Source: Strongyloides papillosus (taxonomy: Eukaryota; Nematoda; Chromadorea; Rhabditida; Strongyloididae). Taken from it: DNA of 64,000 nt. Made by a program: the position numbers and the translations under genes. The notes under the pieces were generated by a model. It saw only the letters and a list, made by a program, of their open reading frames with translations. It searched no databases and was not told the origin of the DNA. Numbering within the stretch: position 1 is the stretch's first letter; every line of letters starts with the position of its first letter. Positions 9,610-21,699 of this stretch are shown one piece after another. The stretch lies in assembly GCA_005656395.1 (NCBI GenBank), contig SRSI01000027.1, positions 124,001-188,000 of the forward strand, written 5' to 3'.

Positions 9610-12600
9610 TCTAATAACAAAAATATTAGCGTAAAATTTTTAATAAATGATATTTATGATATATGATTAAAAATTATGTTAAAACGTGATACTAATAATT
9701 CAAACAAACTAAAAAATTTGATTACCACTTTGCAGTGTAAAAAAATCTCATCAATTATAATGGCTCAATGTTTAAGAAAAATTTAAGAACTAAAATATCA
9801 TTTATAGCAGTTTTATAAATAATCTTTTAAAATTTTGTTTACAAAAACAAATTGAAAAATGCCATATTAAGAAAAAATACTCTCTTATTATTCAAATCAA
9901 ATTTTATGGCCTAATAAATATAGCTTGGGAAATAAGTAGAAGACTGTATAACATTAATTAAATGTTAAAATAACTTAATGTGTATATAAACTGTAAAAAT
10001 AGAATATATATGAGTATTAACAAATTAGTTAACATTGAGCATATTTTTTAATCTATTACATTAAATTCTTTCTTTAACGATGGTTAAAGATGTAAGCAGT
10101 GTAATATTTTAATATCTTTAGCTTTCTAATTCACATTTTCTTCTTTTTTTTATTCTTGCAATAACACATCAAAATCCTATTTTTTCAGCTTAAATTTTAG
10201 CATTAAAATGATTTATTGATATTTCAAAGAGAATATTCTAATGAACAGTAATTTATGATGTTAGCAAACATTAATTTCTCTAGTAAGTTAATCAAAGAGC
10301 ACTTAAAAAACAAAACAAACATTATTTTTTATATTTAACAATTCAATTAAAAATTAAAATATCGATGTACTAGAACTGCAGTAAATATGAATTATTGTTG
10401 TAATTTGATCACGATTCAAATTTTACACTTTATTTTTTAGAAACAAAAATTTATTCTTATTGTGAATTTAATTTTCAACATATTGTACTTTAATTAATAT
10501 AAAAGAATATTTGAATTATTTTAAATATAGATAACACATACGTCAAACTATTGAAAAATTAAGGCATCTTAAATTTGTGCTTTCAACAATGGAGTTATTT
10601 GTTTAACAATTAAATAAAAAATTTCTGTTTTATTTAAGACAGAAAAAATAAATCCTTTGATATTCCGCTTTTTTTACTTTAATAAGATTGCTTCAAATAA
10701 AGTATATCATTATTTATTGTTCTACTACTTTTTACTAATACAGAGAAATATGATATTAAATTTGACTTTTACTGATAGAAAAATGGGTAATTAATTTTTC
10801 ATCAATAAAAATTAAGAATTGTTTAAAATGTTCTAATTTGAATAATATACAACATCACATTAATTGTACAAAAATAAATTTGTTAAAATTACTATATTTT
10901 ATCTCAATTATTTATTAAACATTAACGTTAATTACTTTTTGATAAAAAAAAGATTAATAACGTAAACTAGAAACATGTGAAAGTTTTTGATGTGATAATC
11001 GTAAAAATTAAAAATTTACTTATTTATCATTTTTTAAATAATTATTTTGAAAGATATTTTACCAACTCTACCCCAAAAACGTTAATAATTTTCAAAAAAT
11101 CAATATTTTATAGAAATATTTTAAATGTATAATTGTTCTTTTTAATTTTAAAAAAAGGTATTTTAATATCTTTTTTAAAAATGAGAAAACAAAGAGTAAT
11201 TTAATCAAATATGAAGTGTAAAATCAATAAATTATCCTAATTATGTTATAATGATCAAAAGTTTTTTTATTGAAAAATAAACCTACATTGTGTTTATAAC
11301 GAAATTAAAATATTTTTATTAGAGAGAAAAATTTCAATAATTTTATTCAATAAAAAACGAGTTATTAAGGTACAACAAGTAGATTATACTTAGCCAATTA
11401 CATAAAACATATACTGTTACTATATAAATAATAACGATAGAAATTTTTATAAAATGAATTTATTCTAAACAACTTATTTCTTGAACTAATTATACAACAA
11501 AATAGTTTTAAGAAGTGTCGAAATGGCAAAAAAATTCTTTATTTGAATTTACTTTTTGTGATAAATGTACTAATTTTAAAAAATTCAATTTTGTATTTAA
11601 GTTTAGTTAATATAGAGAATAATTTGTTAACAAAAAGTATAAATGAAATCATGAGTTTAACAAATTTTCTATCGATCGATTAAAAAATTTTTATTCATTG
11701 AAAAAATTTTTTAATCAGAAAATTTATAAGTAATAATTATTTAGTTTTTTTAATGTCAAACATTTTAAAAGCACATTCAACATTTTCGTGTTTAGAATTA
11801 ATGATTCCATCTGTTTTTGTAGTATATCCTGAATAACTAATAACTATACGCAACATAGGAGATAATTTAGCAATTAAAAACAATTACACGCTTATAAAAC
11901 TTTTTAAAAATTTTAAATAATCAGTAAAATTTATAGAATATAACTTTATTGGACTATATTTTAAGGGGGAAGTACAATACCGGTTGCAATTAACAGTTTA
12001 CAAATTGCGACCACCTGTAAGGAGTTATAACACAAAAGGGCTTCTACTTACGATTTATACAAAATATTAATCACTAATTACAAAACAATAGATTAGTAAC
12101 TGTATTATTAATAAACTACCTAAAAATAAACTGATTACAATCAGTGAAAACAATTACATTCTTATGTCATGAAAATTAAAATGACTATCTATAGATTTTC
12201 ACAACCCTTATATCTAAAAGTTATAATTTCTGGAGGCGCCCGGTAAAATGACAAATGATCTTAAAACGAAAATTATTTAAATCATATTTTACTATTCAAT
12301 AAATGATGGCAAAAAGAGGTTCAATAGTCATTTGGTACACAAAATAAAAATAAAATTTCTCACTTTAAAATGTTTATATTCAAACTTACGCAATAGTGAT
12401 AGCTATGGAGTTTTTTAATTTTTCATCTTATTAATATTCTCTAAACTGACTTTGTGAATACTATGTCGATTAGAATTATCAAATTTCATAATTGCCCTAA
12501 TTATAATTTCCAACACACATAAATCAATTTTATTTTTTCCTAAAAAATGTTTAGGAACTTTAGATATTAAACTATGCAATCAGTATAAGTTTTCACAACT

Positions 12601-13919
12601 TTTAAAATTTTATTTTTTAGTTAAATAATTTTATAGAAACTTTTTATTTTAGATTTTTTAAAGCGTCCTCTATAAATAAAAATGTTTTATATTTAGGTTT
12701 CAATAACCTTTAAGCATAAATTCCTATATCTTTAAAAAATCATGGGAACATAAAACATTTTAAAACTACAAAATCACTTTAAAAATTATCATCGAGTAAT
12801 TTTAACATTCTTTTATCAAAAGCATAAAATATTCTAATTGTTGAGGACAAATACTCACCATAGTTTCCAAATATTTTTTGTACTTTTGTGATATAAAATT
12901 CAATAACAAATAAAAGTTTATTTATGACATTCTCATTAATTTCAATAATCTATTCATATTGTCCCCTTCAATAAAAATATCTAGTGCATCACAATCTTTT
13001 TCATATTTTTTCAAAAAGTAAATAGATGATAACGGATAATCATGTCAAACAAAAATTGATTATTTTTTGGTTCTAAGTATATCAACTAGATTTTTAATCA
13101 GTGAAGAAAATACATTATGAAAATGTTAAAAAAATATTTGGAAAGTATGATACCGAAAATTTAGAACCTTTAGAAGAATACTCTTTTTCCTTTTAAGTAT
13201 AAAAATGCTTATTGAGAATACATCATGAGCAATTTGTATTGCTTCTAGTAAAGCTAATAGCTTAAAATAGTAAAAATACGTTCCTCAATGTCGAACTAAC
13301 TTTGAAGTGCTATTTTGTGGTTTTCAACAATTAATATCTTTCCAACAATACACATATTATGGTAAAAATTTAGTACACTACCAGATTTTAAGTATTACAA
13401 AGCGTCAACAAATTCCTTATATTTTTATAAAAAATTTTATGATTTTTAAAGTGTTTATCTTGATCAGGTTCATCATCAATGATCTTCAACAATCTTTTTA
13501 AAAAATCATTGTTGATAATTAATTGTATTATAAACAATCGATCGAGAACTTGATTTTTGCAAAAATCCTAAGAAATATTATGTTATATTATATTCTCGGA
13601 ATCCTATATGACTAAAAGATATAATTTTGATATTTGTAAGAAGTGGAGAAGTAAGAAATACTAAAATAAAACTATAAATCTACAAATACGTCAAATAATT
13701 AGTAAAAAATATATAATATCCAAAAAATTTAAATAAGTATATTGTATTAACAGTTAAAAGTAGTGATAAAAATTTATTTCAAAGTTAATTGAATCATAAA
13801 AACAATAATCTTAGTAAGTTAGATTTTATTTGTAAATTATTAAATAAAGAAAAATTAAATAAAGTTGTACTTCACGTTAAGTAATTTATTAAAATGTTTT
13901 ACACAAAAAAGGGGAATAC
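9610..13919. other. AT-rich non-coding stretch
   Basis: I see no gene, RNA gene or bounded element. Small patches of higher GC occur near 11975-12025 and 12231-12246 but carry no recognised motif. The open frame 13307-13501 has low-complexity composition. Confidence 0.55.
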
Positions 13920-14566
13920 AGAAAAATTTTTCGCATCAAAAATAGGAATGAGAAATTAAAAATTTTCAAATATAATTTCAGAAATAGAACTGAGCATTCA
14001 AAAATAGAACTATGCTTTCAAAAAAAGAATTATGATTTCAAAAAAGTACTAAGCAATTATTTTTAATCATTTTAAAAAATAAACTAATTATATTTTAAAA
14101 GATTTTAGGATTAAAATATTAAAAGAGATTTCGAACAATGATAACCTTGAAAATATTGAAAAATAATATTATTAAAAAGTATAAAATTTCAAAATATTAG
14201 TAAATTAAAAATAATATTTTAGACAACTAAATCTATTGCAACTTTAAAAATTGAATTTTAAAAATACTGTCAAAATTTTTCTTTGATATCTGATTTTCAT
14301 ATATAAGATAAAATTGATTTAATACAATAGAAAAGTAAAACTTTTGTCATATTACATTTATACATTGTTTTACAAATGGCATTTGATTTAAAAATTGTCT
14401 ATATAATAACTGTTCTTTTTATATGAGTACTACTTTTTTTAATTCACAACTGTTTTTTTCATTTAGTATAGCTTTTTTTCAATACTACTTTTTAATCAGT
14501 ACTGTTTTTGAATATTCAACAAAAATTTAATTTTTCAGTCCTATTTTTGATGCGAAAAATTTTTCT
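13920..14566. mobile_element. MITE-like element with perfect 28-bp terminal inverted repeats
   Basis: Bases 13920-13947 and 14539-14566 are perfect inverted repeats built around TTTTTCGCATCAAAAATAGG. The left interior carries short tandem copies of a unit like TTTCAAAAATAGAACTGAGCA and the right interior holds related complementary pieces. No coding capacity. I could not fix a target duplication, so the superfamily is unknown. Confidence 0.75.
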
Positions 14567-15149
14567 ATGAACAGGTTTATGTAACTTTAGCAAACTTTCC
14601 CACCTTAAAAAGTTCAAATTTTTTAATCTTGCGACCAATTTAAAGGCAAATATTTTGTTCATGAAAATTAAAACAATAGTTAAAAAATCATTAAAATAAG
14701 TCGTTATTTTTCTGTGATATTATTTTTATCTGAAAACTTAAATTGCTTTTACAATACATTAAAAATACAAGATTGCGAATGAATGATATTGAAATATTCA
14801 TCCTTCAAAAATATTCTCATAATAAAATTATTAAAGTAAAACATACCTAATAGATTTTTAAAATACATAAGCTTATGATCATAATATTTTTTATCTTTTG
14901 ATATTCTTATAATTGAAATAAAAGTTTATCATTTTTTTATTGACCTATTAATAATCGATTTTGATACTTACTATGTCGAAATCACGTAACAGTTTTAAAG
15001 TTAATTTTAAGTAAAATTATAAATAATTACATAATGAGCGTTTATTAACATGTCACAATATTTTTATTAATAAGTTTAAACAGTTTTAATTATAATTTCT
15101 TCTAAAGTTATACTTATCCGAAAGCCAAAATTGTTTTACATCATCTTTC
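14567..15149. other. AT-rich non-coding stretch
   Basis: Nothing recognised. Confidence 0.5.
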
Positions 15150-15550
15150 ATGTATATTTTAAAAATCAAACTAATGAAAAGTTCAATAAGATTATACATT
15201 TTTGTTCATTATAAACTGTTACTTTGAAATATTTTAATTTAAAAAAAAACAAATACTAAAATTGAAGTTTTTATTTTAAATATTTTTAGTGGTTTAATAA
15301 TTATTGCTTTTCGTTATTAATGTTAGGAAATTTAGAAATTTCTAAGCTTAGTTTCGTTATTAGATTATTTAAAAGTATGATTTTTGTTAAAACGCTTAAC
15401 AATTTCTAACGAAATTGACTTTTAATAATATGCTTCGAAATATATTGTAGAAAACAAGTTTGACCCCTACATAAGTATAATATTTTAAAAACACTAAGAT
15501 AAAAAATGTTATATTACTTCAAATTGTCAAAAATATCTAGTTTTGTAAAA
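15150..15550 (+). repeat. Dispersed repeat, copy 1
   Basis: Diverged direct copy of 17260-17640. Shared blocks include AAAATCAAACTAATGAAAA, AATAATTATTGCTTTT and ATGATTTTTGTTAAAACG in the same order. No coding capacity. Confidence 0.65.
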
Positions 15551-16243
15551 AAAAAAGTCAGAGCTTATTCGACGACCTAATATTTTGCAGCGTTTACAAC
15601 AATTTTGATGTCGATTAATTTTTATAAAATTTGAATAAAATTTAATTTTTTTAATAGGCGGAGCGTATTATTAAACTTCATCAAAATTTGTCAAAATTTG
15701 TTCTTTTTATTGTGTAAAGTTATTTGCTTAAAAATTTTCAACAATTAAATCTTTCAGGTTCTATAGAAATAATATTTCATAAATTGAACAAGTTATTTGT
15801 AACTTTTAATTTGCTTTTACTTAATAAAATTTATTATTATCTAATTTACTTAAACTTAACTATTTAACATTTAAACAAAAGTTTAAAAAATACATATAGA
15901 AATATTAATATATAAGATGATTCACTTGAAGCTTTTCAGATATTCGCATATATAACTCTAGTTATTTTAAAGACACGAATATAATATATAAAAATTTAGT
16001 ATCCAAGATATACACCATTAAGAATTTTATAAATTTTGTAAAGATGTCTAAATCCTGTGGAAGTTATAAATCATAAAAATTAAGCTACAATTTTAGATAT
16101 TAAGAAAAGGTAATTTTTTCATATTGAAAATATATTTTAATGATTGTTAATAATTATGAAAAAGGAACTACTTTTATAGATACTTCTAAAATATAATTAC
16201 AACACAGAGTGGCCAACGTAAGACCTTCAGATATTTGTATATA

Positions 16244-17158
16244 TTAGGTTGAGTAATAAATAATGGCCGCGGAAAGAAAAAATAAATTAAGGCAACATTT
16301 ATTTAAGTTAAAATTAAATAATCTAAGTAAAATAATACCCGTTAGAATTTACACATTTCTCCCAACGTTCTACCAGCTTTTGAGTCCCCGTTTTGTAAAA
16401 CTCAGTTTTTTTTAGATCTTATGAAGTCAGTGAAAGCCCCTTCTGCAGAGTCCTGATTTTTAAACAATTTATCCTTAAAAAATACATCCAAATGCTTAAA
16501 CAAATTGAAAATTGTAGGGGAAAGATCAGGGGAGTATGGAAGGTGAGGTAGAGCTTCATATTTCAATTCACCAAATTTTTTTAAAATTATTTTTGAAATA
16601 TAGCATCTTACCTTGTCATCCTATAGTATTGGGTTTTTTCTATTTTTAAAACCGGATGATTTTTTTTAGTTTTTCATTTATTTTTTCAAACTCCTGTCAA
16701 TATATTTCAACTCTATTGGTCACTGCTTTAGATTTAGCTTCACAAACTTTCATTAATTCTGAGTAATTGTAGTAAAGGGTCCTCTTTTACCCTCCTCATA
16801 ATTGAGATAAAAATTTCCTTCTTGGAATTTGCCAAACCACCGACGTACTGTGCGTTTGGAAGTTGACCCTTCCCCCCATGCATCAACTATATTTTGGTAT
16901 GCTTCAGCTCCATTACGTCCAAGTTTGAACTCATACAAAAAAATTACCCGTAAATCTTTTTTTGGTAACATTTTTAAGACCCGAGTTAACTTTATTAAAA
17001 ATTAAGTTAAAAATTAAGGTAATATGCTAAATATTATTAGGACAAGTGCCCTTACATTTCTACATAAACAATGTCTTCATATGAACTTATTTATTATAAT
17101 TTTTTATAATTGAAAGTTAAGTTATGTATCTGCGGCCATTATTTATTACTCAACCTAA
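16244..17158 (-). mobile_element. Decayed mariner element (915 bp), TA target site
   Basis: Terminal inverted repeats of about 29 bp, starting TTAGGTTGAGTAATAAATAA and continuing into TGGCCGC, occur at 16244 and, inverted, end at 17158. TA dinucleotides flank both ends (16242-16243 and 17159-17160). The length is below the usual 1.3 kb of mariners, because the middle of the transposase is missing. The flank 16204-16243 (CAGAGTGGCCAACGTAAGAC...) resembles the end of the repeat at 63384, so mariner probably inserted into an older element. Confidence 0.9.
16340..16971 (-). pseudogene. Mariner transposase remnant
   Basis: The N-terminus is open from 16971 to 16753 (72 aa) and has the mariner helix-turn-helix pattern: FLYEFKLGRNGAEAYQNI, then GEGSTSKRTVRRWFGKFQEGNF. 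Downstream on the same strand, in other frames, the C-terminal catalytic block is readable near 16420-16550 as LPHLPYSPDLSPT followed by LFKHLDVFF. This supplies the last Asp region of the DD34D triad. The part carrying the first two catalytic Asp residues is largely deleted, and several stops and shifts are present, so it cannot encode an active transposase. Confidence 0.9.
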
Positions 17159-17259
17159 TATTTGTCGACGTAAAAGAGTACTTTTTTTAATAATTTCAAA
17201 TCGTTTTAGTTACTATAAAATAGATTCCTTAATAAAATTGTACTAATCTAAAAGACTGA

Positions 17260-17640
17260 AATTTTTTATAATGTCTTTGAAAATCAAACTAATGAAAAAG
17301 TTATAAGACATTATGCAATTTTGTACATAGTAAAAAAAATTATTAAACATTTTGATTTAGAAAAGTGCAAATACTAAAATAATGTTTTTATTAATTGATA
17401 ACAATCTGCGTGGTGAAATAATTATTGCTTTTTATTATTAATTCTTTGAAATTTTAGAATTTATAAACATATTGCTTTTAATAGAATGTTTGAAAGAATG
17501 ATTTTTGTTAAAACGTTTACAACTTTACACTAAATTGACCTATAGAAAATACAAGTTAGACTCTAAGATGAGCATGTTATCATAAAAATACCAACATTAA
17601 TTAAAAATTACATTACTTCAAAATATCAAATACAGAGATG
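17260..17640 (+). repeat. Dispersed repeat, copy 2
   Basis: Direct, diverged copy of 15150-15550, with a period of about 2.1 kb. Confidence 0.65.
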
Positions 17641-17784
17641 TTTCAAATAAGTGTATCTATTTTTTAAATTTTTTTAACTTGGTTCATTCGTTTATGTTTT
17701 AACAAAATTTTTATTCATCTGTAGTTAAGATTGGAGTTTTGCTTATCATAAAAATGTATAGAAAATTAAACAGTTCTTAAGTAT

Positions 17785-18080
17785 TAAATTTAATCATAAA
17801 AAAGTATGTATTTAGAAAAATAAACACTTTTGGTACGATTTTCAAAATCATCTGATTTAACTTTAATAAATATCTTCTTTTGAAGCCATGTCAAGTCACT
17901 CATTTAAAGCACATAAACTGAAAATAAGAAAGAATTGAAAAAAAAATTAAGACGGTCTTTAAAGTGATAAATAATGATAAAATTTTTTTTATTGTGAAAA
18001 AAGGCTTAAATCATGCTTTAACTAAAATGAACATCATTTTAAGTCGTTTTTTCTCAAAAAAAATCTAATTAAATTTTTAA
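17785..18080. repeat. Left inverted-repeat arm flanking secreted gene A
   Basis: About 290 bp similar to the reverse complement of 19655-19945. Anchors are GTATGTATTTAGAAAAA, ATCTGATTTAACTTTAATA, AAGACGGTCTTTAAAGT and AAATCATGCTTTAACTAAAA. Imperfect, with small indels. Confidence 0.75.
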
Positions 18081-18105
18081 TTAATATGTAATCCAGATGG
18101 ATCCT

Positions 18106-18123
18106 GGGGAACCCCGAAAGGGG
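18106..18123. other. GC-rich hairpin in AT-rich DNA
   Basis: GGGGAACCCCGAAAGGGG can fold as GGGG/CCCC or CCCC-GAAA-GGGG (a GNRA tetraloop). It sits just inside the left inverted-repeat arm. Function unknown. Confidence 0.45.
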
Positions 18124-18510
18124 CTCCAAATATAATAAATTACACTTGAGGTTTTATTCAAACTTTTATTTAAGATAATTGTATAATATAAAATAATATG
18201 TGTTGTCTGTTACAACATACACCAAAAGTAAAGATAATTGTATATAGTTAAAAAGTATGTTCTTTATTTATTGTGCCTCCTAGTTATGTCCTCCTCTTTC
18301 TCTGGTATTCCTTTGACTCATACTTCTCTGGGGTTTACAAATATTCATTATCTTTAAGCAGAAATTTTGCACAAAAAAAATCAGCGAAATGAAAATTTCT
18401 TTTTGTAAAAAAACTTAAAAGTCTTGGCTAAAGATTAAAAAAAATTTTATTAAAATCGGTTAGGATTGAACAAAAATTCAAAAAATAGTGCACCTATATG
18501 AAACATTCTC

Positions 18511-18628
18511 TATTTGTTGTTCTTTGATTTTTAAAAAATTAAATATTTATTGTTCAATAATTTTTCATGGTAATTTTTAGTATTTAACGAATTTTTACTT
18601 TCAAAATATTATAGTAAAGTATTCACAA
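18511..18628 (+). promoter_or_regulatory. Conserved upstream block of gene A (shared with gene B)
   Basis: This 118-bp block aligns almost without gaps with 54635-54754. Both start CTATTTGYTGTTCTYTGATT, share TTCAATAATTTTT and TAGTATTTAA, and run to the ATG. Non-coding conservation above that of the adjacent mature coding sequence suggests shared promoter or 5' UTR function, or recent duplication. Confidence 0.65.
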
Positions 18629-19172
18629 ATGAAAGTTTCTAAAACATTAACAGTATTTATAATTATTTTAATATCTACTATTGTTAAAATTTATACGGTA
18701 TTAGTCCAACTTCGTGTCTATGCGACACCTATATGTCCGGGTGGTAAATTGGAATTTGATACAGAAAATGTTACTGCGCAAATAAGAAAGGATAAAGACG
18801 AGGCTCCTAAAAACGAAACGAAAGGTCTATGTGGTCGTCGAATTTCAGTTTTTGCAAAAGTACCAAATGGTACATTTCAAAAAAATAGTAAGAAAATGTA
18901 CAAAATTATTTATTTTTGTATTTTTAGAGTTTTATGCTAATTATACTTGGATTACATCCAATAAAAATATAACAAAAAGAATTCCAAAAGATTGTAAACA
19001 AAAAGACAATTATATACAACAAAATTTGGACAAAACATTTTATTTTTTCTGTGATTTTGGATATCTTAATCCAATTGTAACAGAAGATTCGGAAGATTCA
19101 AAGGTATCGGAAAGTCCGGAAGAGGTGGATGATGGTTACTACGGAAAAAATTTATTTAAACCCTGTTTTTAG
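18629..19172 (+). CDS. Secreted CUB-like protein A (two exons, 167 aa)
   Basis: Exon 1 is 18629-18887 and exon 2 is 18928-19172. The 40-nt intron has donor GTAAGA and acceptor TTTTTAG and splits a codon after its first base. Skipping it joins the two open frames exactly; no other acceptor nearby keeps frame. The product starts with a hydrophobic signal peptide (MKVSKTLTVFIIILIS...), then a Cys-Pro-Gly-Gly turn, IRKDKDE, GLCGRR and several sequons (NVT, NET, NGT, NYT, NIT), and ends in an acidic tail (EDSEDSK, ESPEEVDD) and a terminal CF. IRKDK...LC matches the partial gene at 1-381, and the signal peptide and intron phase match gene B. An AATAAA lies near 19318. Role unknown; likely a secreted, fast-evolving extracellular protein. 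Confidence 0.75.
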
Positions 19173-19654
19173 AAATTCTTTAATTTTTATAGTTTATATA
19201 ATAATAACTTTGCAAAAATTATTTGTAATAATGCTAAAATTTAAATATTATATTATATAATATAATATTATAATTTTATATGTATTCTTATTCTTAAATA
19301 TCAATATTTTCTACACAAATAAAAATTATTTTCCTTCAATTTTCTGCTTTCTTATGTCTTCAGTGGAAGACAAACTAGAAGCACTCTTCAAGAAGAAATG
19401 CTTCGAACTCAACAAATTTTTATGTACGAAATAATTACGATAAAATTAGTCGCGAATTAAAAAAATTGGAACTTTTTTAGGTGGAACAAATTTGTTAAAT
19501 TTTATGCAAACATGTAATCTTTTTATTTTTTGTGTGTAAGACTTTGAAATTTTATCACGAAAAAGATTAATTTCTTGATTTTTTTAAAAAAAATTGCGCT
19601 TAGAAATGATAAACATTTATTTAAAATTTTTTTCTTAAAATTTATAAAGTTTTT
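19173..19654. other. 3' flank of gene A
   Basis: Contains a poly(A)-like AATAAA near 19318 and A/T-rich sequence; no further gene seen. Confidence 0.5.
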
Positions 19655-19945
19655 ATTTAAAAAAGGGACTTAAAACGAAATTCATTTTAGTTTAAGCATG
19701 ATTTAAATTTTTTTTCACAATTAAAAATAACTTTCTACCGGAATTTCTTTACTATAATTTCAAAGACCGTCTTAAATTTTTTAAATTCTTCCTAATTTCC
19801 AGTTTGTGTGTTGAAGATAAATAACTTGACATAGCATTAAAAGAAAAATTCTATTAAAGTTAAACCAGATGGCCTTGAAAACTATACCAAAAAAATATTT
19901 TTTCTAAATACATGCTATTTTATAATTAAATTTTTGAAATATGAA
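19655..19945. repeat. Right inverted-repeat arm flanking secreted gene A
   Basis: Reverse-complement partner of 17785-18080. Gene A lies within the 1.6-kb interior. Confidence 0.75.
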
Positions 19946-20192
19946 TATTATAAAATATTAATATTAATGAAAAGAAATTATAAATTATGAATTTTAAAGA
20001 AGAAATTTTAAATATTATAGTGGATTTTGAATATAAAAATGTCTATAAATTGTATGATTATTTTCTAAAAAAATCAGAGTTTTAATAAATTGTGTTAATT
20101 TATTGACTTGTGTGTTATTTTATTATCTACATTGGTTTTATTTTACAGGCACAAACTTTGTTATAGTTTTCATATTTTATTTGAGACTTTTA

Positions 20193-21645
20193 TACAGGGT
20201 GTCCCATAATTAACTCCCCACATGCGAGAGCTTATAACTTTTTTCTACGAAGAGATAAAAACGTGAAATTTTGCAGGTTATTAGAACTAAGAGACAATAT
20301 TTTTTATTTTTTTTATTTTTAAAAAATTATGGTCCCATTAGGACTTATGGTCATTTTTAAAAAATGTGTTTTTTTCGCCTTTATGAGTACGTAACTTTTT
20401 TATATAAAGAGATATTAAGATAATTCTTTTACAGATCGAAAGCTCAACTTCTTTTGTACTATAATTTTTAATATCATAAATATTGAATTTCATTAACATT
20501 GTTTAATTTTTAATTGAAACAAAAAAACCACGATTTTTGCCAAAATTTTGTAGTTTTTTTAAAAATTAAACCTCATTGAGAAAATTTTCACTAAAGTGTT
20601 ATCATTATTCTGATAGAGTAAACGATGCTCTATTTAACGGTAATAATCTTGTTTCTTGGTAATAAGTTTCAAAAAAGTTATGACAATTAGAAAATTGTCT
20701 AATTTTTCATTTTCTTTAGTATTTGAAAAAAAGTATGCTATTGTTTTCAATTTTTCAACATCGATAATGATTATTTATTGAAAGTAGTTGAAATATTATT
20801 TTATTTTTTATTGCTAATTGTTCATATTTCGAACATAAATCCAATGAGAACAAGGTCGAAAATACGAAATTTTTGAAAGATGCATAATAATGCTCTTATA
20901 GGGCAATTGTTATTTAAAATAGTATAAAACGCAGATAAATTGTAATAAATGTTAAGAAAAATAATTTTTAAAAAAATTTAAGTGATAAAAATTATTGAAA
21001 TTTTTTTGGCCAAATATGGACAAATGAGCAATATACCGTAAATTAGCATACTTTATTGATGAAAATAATACTATTAGGTATTAAATATGTTAAAAAAAAT
21101 AGTGTTTGTAACTTAATTTTTTACCAAAAGTACGGAATTTGTGATCTTTGGTAAATCATAACTTTCGTCAATATTATTTTATTTTAATAGCATTATACTC
21201 ATTCGATAGAGCTTCGTTAACTCTATCAGAATAATGATAACACTTTAGTGAGAATCTTCTCAATGAGCTTTAATTTTGAAAAAACTACGAAATTTTGGCA
21301 AAAATCGTGGTTTTTTTGTTTCAATTAAAAATTAAACAATGTTAATGAAGTTCAATATTTATGATATTAAAAATTATAGTACAAAAGAAGTTGAGCTTTC
21401 GATCTGTAAAAGAATTATCTTAATATCTCTTTATATAAAAAAGTTACGTACTCATAAATGCGAAAAAAACACATTTTTTTAAAATGACCATAAGTCCTAA
21501 TGGGACCATAATTTTTTAAAAATAAAAAAAATAAAAAATATTGTCTCTTAGTTCTACTAACCTGCAAAATTTTACGTTTTTATCTCTTCGTAGAAAAAAG
21601 TTATAAGCTCTCGCATGTGGGGAGTTAATTATGGGACACCCTGTA
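20193..21645. mobile_element. Long-TIR foldback element, TACAGGGTG type, TA-flanked
   Basis: The ends read TACAGGGTGTCCCATAATTA and its complement, flanked by TA on both sides. The arms (about 20193-20640 and 21200-21645, roughly 445 bp) match almost completely, including the inner GATAGAGT...CTCTAT motif. The roughly 560-bp centre has no coding frame. Non-autonomous, probably of a TA-targeting superfamily. Related degenerate copies are at 53330-53960 and 63384-64000. Confidence 0.85.
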
Positions 21646-21699
21646 TATGTCCTAAAGTTAGTTTTATTTATTTTAAGCAACTTTGATAAAGTTATAACA

